Positions 1-6,837 of a stretch of 15,014 bases of DNA are shown here, one piece after another (within the stretch, counting starts at the first letter, position 1; every line of letters begins with the position of its first letter). The DNA lies in assembly GCA_021846795.1 (NCBI GenBank), contig JAJZWG010000015.1, positions 1 through 15,014 on the forward strand, read 5' to 3'. The stretch comes from a bacterium. GTDB taxonomy: Bacteria; Patescibacteriota; Saccharimonadia; Saccharimonadales; UBA4665. Position numbers and translations under genes: made by a program. The notes beneath the pieces are model-generated. The model was given only the letters and a program-made list of their open reading frames with translations, searched no databases and was not told the origin of the DNA.

Positions 1-369
1 TTGTTGTTTTAATCGAATGTCTCTAATTTCATTTTTCAATTTTTCAATTTCATCTTCATTTTTTCTAACATTTTCTTGTCTTCGATCTAATTCTTCAAGT
101 TTTTTATCTAAATTTTCTTGTCTATCAATTAGTCTTTTTTCTAGTTTTTGTAATTCTGCTCGTCGATTTTGATCTTCTTCCTTAGATTCTTCTAATAATT
201 TTATGCTGTCTTGATGTGCTTTGTTAATTATTTTATCGGCTTCTTTTTTGGCCTTATCAACTTCATTTTTAGCTAAATCTTCATTCGATTTAAGTCTTTT
301 TTTAGTCATTAGTTGATTACCGAAAAAACCGACAGCTAAGCCAGCCACTGCTAAAATGCCTTCAATCAT
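1..369 (-). CDS. rny: Ribonuclease Y, N-terminal part (cut by window edge)
   Basis: This reading frame runs off the left edge, giving 123 codons of the N-terminus. It starts MIEGILAVAGLAVGFF, one short hydrophobic membrane anchor, and continues into a long, highly charged coiled coil. The stretch with RRAELQKLEKRL followed by heptads rich in Lys, Glu, Arg and Gln closely resembles the coiled coil of RNase Y, the membrane-bound endoribonuclease that starts mRNA decay in many bacteria. The KH and HD domains that would prove the assignment lie outside the window. The ATG is preceded by AAGGGG five bases upstream, and no other start is plausible because the anchor begins at once. It is last in the minus-strand series tsaE-tsaB-rny but has its own promoter. 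Another coiled-coil membrane protein is the main alternative, which I consider unlikely. Confidence 0.87.
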   Translation of the reverse strand, partial: MIEGILAVAGLAVGFFGNQLMTKKRLKSNEDLAKNEVDKAKKEADKIINKAHQDSIKLLEESKEEDQNRRAELQKLEKRLIDRQENLDKKLEELDRRQENVRKNEDEIEKLKNEIRDIRLKQQ

Positions 370-472
370 ATATACCCCTTCTTAAAATCAAAAATAAAAA
401 AATTTATTCAGACTATCAAATATTTAATTAATTTAAGAAAATCATCAATTTTATTGAATTTCTCTAATAAAA

Positions 473-501
473 ACTATACATTTATGATTAAAAATCGTCA
501 A
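473..501 (-). promoter_or_regulatory. Promoter of rny
   Basis: On the minus strand, TTGACG (496-501) and TATAGT (473-478) are separated by exactly 17 bases, a near-consensus sigma-70 type promoter. It begins just past the tsaB stop codon. Transcription would start near 466, giving a leader of about 97 bases before the rny start, unlike the leaderless arrangement of neighbouring tsaE. I saw no convincing terminator between tsaB and rny, so read-through from tsaE-tsaB is also possible. Confidence 0.6.
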
Positions 502-507
502 ATTAAA

Positions 508-909
508 CTATTTTTTAGGTTGAGTGGTTCTAATTGGTTGATCATAAATTGGTCGAACAATCTTATCGTTATAACCATTAATTAATCGATTAATACCTTC
601 GTTAATCCAGCTATCATCAATGATTGATGATGTGCCGACAATTGGGATATTAAGTCCGTAACTAAGAGCATTCATTAAACTAATTCCAATTCTTAAACCA
701 GTAAACGAACCTGGTCCGGTAAAAACAATTAAACCACTTAAGTCTGTTAATTTTTTTTGATTTTTATTTAAAAAATTAGTTATTTTTTTATTTAAATCTA
801 AAGCTAATTGATGTTCACTTAACCATTCATAATGAGCAATTATTTTATCCTGATTATATAAAAATAACTGAGCAATATTTTGATCGGTTCTAAGTACTAA
901 AATTATCAT
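508..909 (-). CDS. tsaB: TsaB, short form (t6A tRNA modification complex subunit)
   Basis: TsaB is the partner of TsaD and TsaE in making N6-threonylcarbamoyladenosine at position 37 of ANN-decoding tRNAs. The family signature GPGSFTGLRIG is present at residues 65-75, followed by NALSYGLNIPIVG, which matches the family. The protein has 133 residues, whereas typical TsaB has about 220-230: it keeps the N-terminal ASKHA-like half and lacks most of the second lobe. It ends with a VRPIYDQP segment reminiscent of the normal C-terminal end. I recall similar short TsaB proteins in Saccharibacteria, so this is probably a lineage form rather than a broken gene. The start codon overlaps the tsaE stop (ATGA, 906-909) and there is no clear Shine-Dalgarno, so translational coupling to tsaE is likely. 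Confidence 0.85.
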   Translation of the reverse strand: MIILVLRTDQNIAQLFLYNQDKIIAHYEWLSEHQLALDLNKKITNFLNKNQKKLTDLSGLIVFTGPGSFTGLRIGISLMNALSYGLNIPIVGTSSIIDDSWINEGINRLINGYNDKIVRPIYDQPIRTTQPKK

Positions 910-1367
910 AATAAATCAATTAAATATTTTAAATTATTGTGGTATTTAAACTTCAAAATTCGGTTATCGTGATTATCTATTACAAAATCAATATTCAAAT
1001 AATCTTTAACAATTAAATCATTAATGATTTGAGCCCATTCAATTATTATAACGTCTCGACCATTATTAATAATTTCAATTAAATCATTTTTCATAAGTCC
1101 TGGATCAGACAAACGAAAAAAATCATAATGATGAATAATGAAATTTGGACAATCATATTGATTTTTGATTAAAAAACTCGGTGAATTAACTTGATCTAAA
1201 CTTCCCGAACCTTTAACTATGCTGGTAGTTAAAGTTGTTTTACCACTCCCTAAATCTCCATTTAAAACAATAATCTCACCACCCTTCAAATGTTGACCAA
1301 GTTGACAACCAATTTGATCAGTTTTTTTCAAATTAACTGACTTAATTTCTTTAGTATATATTTTCAC
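906..1367 (-). CDS. tsaE: TsaE, ATPase of the t6A synthesis complex
   Basis: TsaE is the small P-loop ATPase needed for turnover of the TsaB-TsaD complex in t6A synthesis. Length (153 residues) is normal. Visible motifs are Walker A GDLGSGKTT (37-45), the VNSPSF segment (60-65), HHYDFFRL (79-86) and the strand VIIIEWA (106-112), all typical of the family. The start is GTG, chosen because the protein begins immediately with family-like sequence and because a -10 box TACAAT lies only six bases upstream, which fits a leaderless transcript. A GGGG run touches the GTG and cannot act as a normally spaced Shine-Dalgarno. It diverges from the PRC-barrel gene and overlaps tsaB by four bases, so tsaE-tsaB form an operon. 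Confidence 0.93.
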   Translation of the reverse strand: MKIYTKEIKSVNLKKTDQIGCQLGQHLKGGEIIVLNGDLGSGKTTLTTSIVKGSGSLDQVNSPSFLIKNQYDCPNFIIHHYDFFRLSDPGLMKNDLIEIINNGRDVIIIEWAQIINDLIVKDYLNIDFVIDNHDNRILKFKYHNNLKYLIDLL

Positions 1368-1373
1368 CCCTAT

Positions 1374-1402
1374 ATTGTAACCATTTATTAGTTTGATACC
1401 AA
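1374..1402 (-). promoter_or_regulatory. Promoter of tsaE-tsaB, apparently leaderless
   Basis: On the minus strand TTGGTA (1397-1402) and TACAAT (1374-1379) are 17 bases apart. The -10 box ends six bases before the GTG of tsaE, so the expected transcription start coincides with the start codon. Its -35 box lies inside the spacer of the opposing promoter for the PRC-barrel gene, so the two polymerase footprints overlap. Confidence 0.6.
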
Positions 1403-1416
1403 TAATGATTTATAAT
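1388..1416 (+). promoter_or_regulatory. Promoter of the PRC-barrel gene, apparently leaderless
   Basis: A perfect TATAAT (1411-1416) is followed after six bases by the ATG at 1423, placing the expected transcription start on the start codon. The -35 element is weak (TTAGTT, 1388-1393, spacer 17). No Shine-Dalgarno sequence precedes the gene. The promoter is interleaved with that of tsaE on the other strand. Confidence 0.55.
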
Positions 1417-1422
1417 TAAACT

Positions 1423-1941
1423 ATGCTAATTTTAAACTCAAATATTAATCAAAAACCGATTATTTCATTAAAGGATGGTGAAGTAATCGCAACTATCACT
1501 AAACCACTCATTAATCCAGACAATTTAACCTTGCCGGCTTTTTATTGTTTAACTAGAAATCGCCAACTTAAAATTTTATTAGACCAAGATATTCGAGAAA
1601 TTAATTTTAATTATTTAATGATTAATGACGAATCTATTCTTAGTGATCCAGAAGATTTAATTAGATTACAAAATATTATTAATATTAACTATAATCTAAT
1701 CAATAAATCTGTTGAAACAATTAGTCGTAAAAAAGTTGGCAAAGTAACAGATTTTACTATTAATCTTAAATCAATGTATGTTAATAATTTAGAGGTCACT
1801 CAATCAATATATCGAAATTTTCGCGGAACAAGTTTAAAAATTCATCGTTCCCAAATTGTTGAATTGAACGATCGAAAAATTATCATTGAAGATTTAGATC
1901 AAAAAATCAAAGCTGGTTTACCGTTACCAATTATTGATTAG
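1423..1941 (+). CDS. PRC-barrel domain protein, function unknown
   Basis: A soluble protein of 172 residues with no signal peptide or membrane segment. Two similar halves can be seen. The first (about residues 11-85) has the pattern PIISLKDGEVIATITKPLI followed by a strand-rich stretch. The second (about 98-165) has KKVGKVTDFTINLKSMYVNN and also resembles PRC-barrel domains, small beta-barrels found in ribosome maturation factor RimM and in photosynthetic reaction centre H subunits. A tandem PRC-barrel protein is therefore my call, from pattern only; the biological role is not known to me. It is the only plus-strand gene in the left part, is transcribed divergently from tsaE, and its last 11 bases overlap the end of recX on the other strand. 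Confidence 0.65.
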   Translation: MLILNSNINQKPIISLKDGEVIATITKPLINPDNLTLPAFYCLTRNRQLKILLDQDIREINFNYLMINDESILSDPEDLIRLQNIININYNLINKSVETISRKKVGKVTDFTINLKSMYVNNLEVTQSIYRNFRGTSLKIHRSQIVELNDRKIIIEDLDQKIKAGLPLPIID

Positions 1942-2515
1942 ATAAAGCCGTTTTAATTTGTTGATAATCAAAACCTTGATTTAATAAATAATTAATTAAT
2001 TTTTGTGGATTTTGATAATTTTTAATTTTTTGTTTTTTTAAAATTAATTTTTTTAAAATTTCCTGATCATCGTAATTAATTAAAATTTTATCAACTTCAG
2101 ATTTTTTAAAGCCTTTTTTTAATAAATTAAATCTAATCATTTTTATTGATCGTAAATTTAAATTCAAACTATCATTGATAAAAGCTTCAATAAAATGATT
2201 ATCATTTAGAAAATTATTCTGTTGCAATTTTTTAATAATAGACTCAATTATCAATTGATCTAAATTAAATTTCATTAAATAAGTTTGAATTTCTTTAGTT
2301 GTTCTTTGACGATAAGCAATAAAGTTTAAACATTTTAAATAATTTTTATCAATTAAAGCTGCTGATTCAAATTTTAAATACTCCTCAGTTGAAAAAAATT
2401 GATCAATTTGTAGATTACCTTCAATAATCAAAGAACTACTTATTAAAAATTTTTGATCATTATCAAAAACAACCTGAAACAATTGACCAATTGGTTTAAT
2501 TTGAACTAATTTCAT
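1931..2515 (-). CDS. recX: RecX, regulator of RecA
   Basis: RecX binds RecA filaments and modulates their growth and activity. The 194-residue protein is all-helical in its latter part and shows the three-helix RecX repeats: CLNFIAYRQRTTKEIQTYL (about 62-80), a second around FLNDNHFIEAFINDS to LLKKGF (about 102-136), and a third around INYLLNQGFDYQQI (about 174-187). The N-terminal 55 residues form a strand-rich extension. It begins six bases after the recA stop, with no Shine-Dalgarno, so coupled translation with recA is likely. Sequence conservation in this family is low; position directly after recA makes the call firm. Its 3' end overlaps the convergent PRC-barrel gene by 11 bases with no terminator between. 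Confidence 0.88.
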   Translation of the reverse strand: MKLVQIKPIGQLFQVVFDNDQKFLISSSLIIEGNLQIDQFFSTEEYLKFESAALIDKNYLKCLNFIAYRQRTTKEIQTYLMKFNLDQLIIESIIKKLQQNNFLNDNHFIEAFINDSLNLNLRSIKMIRFNLLKKGFKKSEVDKILINYDDQEILKKLILKKQKIKNYQNPQKLINYLLNQGFDYQQIKTALSNQ

Positions 2516-2521
2516 TAATCT

Positions 2522-3541
2522 TTAAGTTTTTTTAGATTCTGCCAATAAAACTTTTTCAGTTATTTCATCCATAATTTTAGGATTCTCAGCTAAATAATTT
2601 TTAACCGCTTCTCGACCTTGTCCGATTTTATTATCTTGATAAGAAAACCAAGCTCCAGCTTTATCTATAATATTATGATTTAAGGCTAGATCTAATAAAT
2701 CAGCCGTTTTAGATATACCTTGATTATACATAATATCAAATTCAGCTTCTCGAAATGGAGGTGCAACTTTATTTTTAACTACCTTCACTTTTGTACGATT
2801 ACCAATAATGCTATCACCAAGTTTAATTTGACCTGTTCGGCGAATATCCATTCTTACGCTAGCATAAAACTTAAGTGCATTACCGCCGGTAGTTGTTTCA
2901 GGATTACCAAACATAACTCCAATTTTCATTCTAATTTGATTAATAAAAACAACCGTGACATTTGAACGACTAATAATACCGGTTAATTTTCTTAAAGCTT
3001 GACTCATTAATCGAGCCTGTAAACCCATATGACTATCACCCATCTCGCCTTCAATTTCAGCTCTAGGTACTAAAGCTGCCACCGAATCAATTACAATAAT
3101 ATCAACAGCATTTGATCGAACAAGAGTTTCAACAATCTCTAAAGCTTGTTCACCGCTATCGGGTTGAGAAAGTAATAAATTATCTGTATCAACCCCAATT
3201 CTTTTAGCATAACTTGGATCTAATGCATGTTCAGCATCAATAAATGCTGCAATACCACCTTTTTTTTGGACTTCAGCAATTGCGTGAAGCGTTAAAGTGG
3301 TTTTACCAGAACTTTCTGGTCCATAAATTTCAACAATTCGACCTTTGGGCAAACCACCACCCAAAGCTAAATCAAGTGATAAACTTCCAGTAGAAATAGA
3401 TTCAACCATTTTAGATGAAAAATCACCTAATTTCATAATAGAACCTTTACCAAATTGTTTTTCAATTGATTCAAGAGCAACATTTAAGGCTTTTGATTTT
3501 TGTTCAGTTTGATTATTTTTTGCATCAGTATCTTTTTTCAT
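2522..3541 (-). CDS. recA: RecA recombinase
   Basis: RecA forms nucleoprotein filaments on single-stranded DNA and catalyses strand exchange. All hallmarks are present: Walker A GPESSGKTT (74-82), Walker B strand VDIIVIDSVAAL (147-158), the DNA-binding loop L2 in the GNPETTTGGNALKFYASVR stretch (212-230), and KVVKNKVAPPF (253-263). The length of 339 residues is usual, with a shortened acidic tail that ends in lysines (ESKKT). The ATG is preceded by AAGG with eight bases of spacing. I found no convincing SOS box or strong promoter in the 76 bases upstream, so it may be co-transcribed with the membrane protein gene before it as well as with recX after it. Confidence 0.98.
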   Translation of the reverse strand: MKKDTDAKNNQTEQKSKALNVALESIEKQFGKGSIMKLGDFSSKMVESISTGSLSLDLALGGGLPKGRIVEIYGPESSGKTTLTLHAIAEVQKKGGIAAFIDAEHALDPSYAKRIGVDTDNLLLSQPDSGEQALEIVETLVRSNAVDIIVIDSVAALVPRAEIEGEMGDSHMGLQARLMSQALRKLTGIISRSNVTVVFINQIRMKIGVMFGNPETTTGGNALKFYASVRMDIRRTGQIKLGDSIIGNRTKVKVVKNKVAPPFREAEFDIMYNQGISKTADLLDLALNHNIIDKAGAWFSYQDNKIGQGREAVKNYLAENPKIMDEITEKVLLAESKKT

Positions 3542-3617
3542 AACAACTACCTTATTTTATGGTTAATATTATCCACCTTTTATAGTAATAGTTTAGCATT
3601 AAAAAGATAAATATAAA

Positions 3618-4949
3618 CTAACAAGCGCTACCAGCTGCAAAGTTAGATAATTGATAAACAACATATTGATTTAATGAATTTTTTAACAATATTACCCCAT
3701 GTTGATTTGAATACTGTTGTGAGCTTAATTTGGTTGCACTGTGAGAATAAGGTGTAGCAACAGATGGAAAATTAGTATTATAATATGCCTGAAAAATCTG
3801 ATTACTAATCGGTAATTGATAAATATTTTGACCATTTAATTTTCCTACTACTGTTAAATTATTATTGTTCAAACCTGTTGCAGTAATATAACCTTTGCCA
3901 TTTAAAGAACAGCTAGAAAAAGTATCAATATATTTATTATTATTAATTTGACCACCATTCCAGGTAATTGCTGGTATTGAATTATTGCTAATCGGTTGAT
4001 TTAACTGATAAAAACCAGCAAAATCATTTTGTAAAGTACCAAATATTGCATTATCGTTAAGAGATGAAATTAAATTATTAGCATAATCGAAATACATATA
4101 ACTACTATTCTGTCCAATTAAATTTAAATGACTAGTGTTAATCGGACTTGAATCACCAAAACCAATTAAAATACCAGCTAAACTCTTAATAAACCAATTA
4201 CCGCCAACCACTGAATCATCTTTAGTCAAAGTTACATTGTTAGTTAAAGTAACATTACTAGGAAAATTAAACGAATTACTAATCGGACTATTTAAATTAA
4301 CTTTTACATAAGCAGTTAAAGCATTTTGTGGAGTAGCGCTATTAGAATTACCACTTAACATGCTGTAATTAGGGTAATTTTTTAAATTATATTGTTTAAT
4401 TAATTCATATCGTGTCGATGATTCTTTTATAAAAACAGCATAAAAATAACCGTTACCAGAACCTGCCATTTGAGAATTAAAATCAACCGCAACAATAATT
4501 GGATTATTATTACCAGTAGTCATACCAACTTGATAAAAATAAAATATATTACAAGCTGGAAAAGTATTATTTTTCGGCATTGTTTTACAAGCATTTTTAT
4601 AAATCGGCTGATATGCTATCAATTTTGATTGCGATAAAAATTTAACTTGACCAACATTGGCGCTGGTATTTGAATATAAATTTGACGAATTACTAGAACT
4701 TATAACCGGAGATAAATTATTATTTTTTAATAAATAAACATATACAAGAGCACTAATAATCAAAATTACTAATACAATTACTAAAATTATTATTTTAATT
4801 TTTCGATTCTTTTTGGTTGAATTATTGCTAATAATTATTGGGTTATTTGGTTGAAAAGATTGTTGAGGTGTTTGATCGAGTTGAGGAGTTAAATTTGGTT
4901 GGTTTGTGTTTTGATCGTTGTTAGAATTGCTAGGTAAATTATTATCCAT
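3618..4949 (-). CDS. Asn/Ser-rich single-pass membrane protein, function unknown
   Basis: I do not recognise this 443-residue protein. Residues 1-45 are a low-complexity Asn/Gln/Pro-rich segment, probably cytoplasmic; a basic patch (KKNRKIK, 46-52) precedes one transmembrane helix at about 53-74; the remaining 370 residues are Asn/Ser/Thr-rich, contain many short predicted strands and should face outward. The outer part has four cysteines (121, 133, 347 and the last residue 443), an even number that would allow disulfides. A short duplication NVTLTN/NVTLTK occurs near 232-243. AAGG six bases before the ATG supports the start. It diverges from pilB through an interleaved promoter and lies upstream of recA. 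A surface protein or pilus-associated protein is possible, but that is inference from topology and neighbours only. Confidence 0.85.
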   Translation of the reverse strand: MDNNLPSNSNNDQNTNQPNLTPQLDQTPQQSFQPNNPIIISNNSTKKNRKIKIIILVIVLVILIISALVYVYLLKNNNLSPVISSSNSSNLYSNTSANVGQVKFLSQSKLIAYQPIYKNACKTMPKNNTFPACNIFYFYQVGMTTGNNNPIIVAVDFNSQMAGSGNGYFYAVFIKESSTRYELIKQYNLKNYPNYSMLSGNSNSATPQNALTAYVKVNLNSPISNSFNFPSNVTLTNNVTLTKDDSVVGGNWFIKSLAGILIGFGDSSPINTSHLNLIGQNSSYMYFDYANNLISSLNDNAIFGTLQNDFAGFYQLNQPISNNSIPAITWNGGQINNNKYIDTFSSCSLNGKGYITATGLNNNNLTVVGKLNGQNIYQLPISNQIFQAYYNTNFPSVATPYSHSATKLSSQQYSNQHGVILLKNSLNQYVVYQLSNFAAGSAC

Positions 4950-4977
4950 GTAGTACCTTATATTTATAATTAATTAA

Positions 4978-5006
4978 AGTATAGACAATTGCTTAAACAT
5001 AAGCAA
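4978..5006 (-). promoter_or_regulatory. Promoter of the 443-residue membrane protein gene
   Basis: On the minus strand TTGCTT (5001-5006) and TATACT (4978-4983) are 17 bases apart. Transcription would start near 4971, giving a leader of about 22 bases that includes the AAGG ribosome binding site (4956-4959). The -35 box is the right arm of the inverted repeat shared with the pilB promoter. Confidence 0.6.
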
Positions 5007-5008
5007 TT
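4987..5008. repeat. Inverted repeat holding both -35 boxes of the divergent promoters
   Basis: AATTGCTTA and TAAGCAATT are perfect 9-base arms separated by AACA. Each arm carries a TTGCTT that serves as -35 box for one of the two divergent promoters. It could be a simple consequence of sharing a -35 sequence, or an operator for a dimeric regulator acting on both genes. No T-run follows, so it is not a terminator. Confidence 0.7.
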
Positions 5009-5018
5009 TTGATATTAT
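4989..5018 (+). promoter_or_regulatory. Promoter of pilB, apparently leaderless
   Basis: TTGCTT (4989-4994) and TATTAT (5013-5018) are 18 bases apart, and the ATG of pilB begins six bases after the -10 box. The expected transcription start falls on the A of the ATG and no Shine-Dalgarno is present. The -35 box is the left arm of the inverted repeat. Confidence 0.6.
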
Positions 5019-5024
5019 TATGAT

Positions 5025-6833
5025 ATGCGTATACCTGACTCGTTGGTGGAAAAATTATTAGTTAGCGGTAATTATCTTAATGATGAACAATTAAAAAATT
5101 TAAAAGAACAAGAAAAAACCACCAAAAAACCATTACAAGATTTAGTAGTTAACAATAATATCATCTCTGAAAAAGAATTAACCAAACTTTATGCCGAAGA
5201 AATTGATATTCCATATATAGAATTAAATAGTAAAAGTATTAAACCAGCTGTTTTAAATTTATTACCTGAAAGAATCGCCAATCAATATAAAGCAATTGTT
5301 TTTGATGTTGATAAAAATAATACCAAACTAATTGCCATGGAAGATCCTGATGATATTCAAAGTATTAATTTTCTTCAAAAACAATTAGACAACAATATTA
5401 GAATTTACATAACAACTACCACCTCACTAGAAAACGCCCTAGATCAATATAGAGATAATATTAATAATGAACTAACTAGAGTTATTGCCTCACAAGACAA
5501 TAATGAAGATAAAGAAGAGGTTGATACTAATGATTTAGCCGAAGACTCTCCAATAGCTCAAACAGTTAATCTTATAATTGAATATGGCATTAAGGCTGGT
5601 GCTAGTGATATCCATATTGAACCGCGAGAAAATGTAGTAGTAGTCAGATATAGAATTGATGGATTATTAAGAGAAGCAAATCGCTTACCAATCAGACTGC
5701 TAGGTTCAATAACTAGTCGAATTAAAATATTGGCCAATCTAAAAATTGATGAACATCGAGCTCCACAAGATGGACGTTTTAAAATTGAAGTTAACGGTAT
5801 TATCTACGCTCTTAGAATTTCAACTTTACCAATTTTAGATGGTGAAAAAATTGCTATTAGGATTTTAAATGAATCTTCTAAAGCGGCCGATTTTGTTGAA
5901 TTAGGTTTTTGGGGAAATTCATTAACTGAATTTAATAGTGCCATCACCCAACCTCATGGTTTAATTTTAGTAACTGGTCCAACGGGTTCAGGAAAATCAA
6001 CCACTTTATTCAGTGTTTTAAGTAGTCTTAATACGCCCGACGTCAATATATCGACCATAGAAGATCCAATTGAATATCATATAGTTGGTGTTAACCAAAC
6101 TCAAGTTAATCCGATAGCTGGTATGACTTTTGCTAATGGTCTAAGAGCTTTATTGAGACAAGATCCAAATATTATTATGTTGGGAGAAATTAGAGATCAC
6201 GAAACAGCTGATCTAGCCGTTCAGGCTGCTTTAACCGGTCACTTAGTTTTTTCAACTCTTCACACTAATAATGCTGCCACAAGTTTACCCAGATTATTAG
6301 ATATGGGCGTTGAACCGTTTTTAATTGCTTCAACCGTTAGAGTAGTGGTGGCTCAGCGATTAGTTCGACAACTATGCACTAATTGTCGAATTAGTTTTGT
6401 ACCTGATGAAAGTTATATTAAACGAATTAACCGAATTTTTAATTTAAAAAATGATTTTAAAAAGATTTATCAATTAGAAACAACTGCCATCAAAGATGGC
6501 ATTGGTATTGACAAAAACAATCAAAAATATTCTATCAGTGATTTAAGTAGTAGCGACACTAAAATTCATCGTTTTTTCAATAATAATCCTGAGGGTTGTG
6601 ACCTTTGTAATCATACTGGTTTTAAAGGTCGAATTGGTATCTATGAAGTTTTAACAAATTCTAATAATATTCAAAAATTAATTATTAGCAATTCTTCAAG
6701 TGAAATCATAGAATCTACCGCTAATAGCAATGGTATGCTCCCTATGCAAATCGACGGACTAATTAAAGCTTTAAGAGGACAAACTACTGTTGAGGAAATT
6801 TTAAGAGTTACTACAACTGAAGTAGTACAATAA
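5025..6833 (+). CDS. pilB: PilB, type IV pilus extension ATPase
   Basis: PilB is the cytoplasmic hexameric ATPase that drives pilin assembly. Domain order is an MshEN-type N-terminal domain (about 1-150), the N2 domain with ASDIHIEP (193-200), and the ATPase core with Walker A GPTGSGKST (318-326), Asp box STIEDPIEY (343-351), Walker B IIMLGEIRD (383-391) and His box STLHTN (410-415). Four cysteines, CTNC (451-454) and CDLC (525-528), form the zinc site typical of PilB/GspE and absent from PilT, which separates this from a retraction ATPase. The 70 residues between the two pairs seem longer than usual. The length, 602, is normal. The first gene of the pilus locus, it appears leaderless, and pilC follows after four bases. 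Confidence 0.96.
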   Translation: MRIPDSLVEKLLVSGNYLNDEQLKNLKEQEKTTKKPLQDLVVNNNIISEKELTKLYAEEIDIPYIELNSKSIKPAVLNLLPERIANQYKAIVFDVDKNNTKLIAMEDPDDIQSINFLQKQLDNNIRIYITTTTSLENALDQYRDNINNELTRVIASQDNNEDKEEVDTNDLAEDSPIAQTVNLIIEYGIKAGASDIHIEPRENVVVVRYRIDGLLREANRLPIRLLGSITSRIKILANLKIDEHRAPQDGRFKIEVNGIIYALRISTLPILDGEKIAIRILNESSKAADFVELGFWGNSLTEFNSAITQPHGLILVTGPTGSGKSTTLFSVLSSLNTPDVNISTIEDPIEYHIVGVNQTQVNPIAGMTFANGLRALLRQDPNIIMLGEIRDHETADLAVQAALTGHLVFSTLHTNNAATSLPRLLDMGVEPFLIASTVRVVVAQRLVRQLCTNCRISFVPDESYIKRINRIFNLKNDFKKIYQLETTAIKDGIGIDKNNQKYSISDLSSSDTKIHRFFNNNPEGCDLCNHTGFKGRIGIYEVLTNSNNIQKLIISNSSSEIIESTANSNGMLPMQIDGLIKALRGQTTVEEILRVTTTEVVQ

Positions 6834-6837
6834 AAAT

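Noticed and set aside
370..507. Riboswitch or structured leader before rny
   Set aside because: The leader is AT-rich with only a short TCAAT/ATTGA hairpin; no known riboswitch pattern could be recognised.
2720..2965. Plus-strand open frame of 81 codons inside recA
   Set aside because: It lies fully opposite the conserved recA gene, including the L2 region, has no ribosome binding site and its protein resembles nothing; it is a shadow.
3542..3617. Possible recA promoter or SOS box
   Set aside because: Several TATAAT-like hexamers occur but none has a matching -35 box or extended -10, and no LexA-type palindrome was seen. The 7-base repeat TAGTTTA/TAAACTA has an 18-base loop and no T-run, so it is not a terminator.
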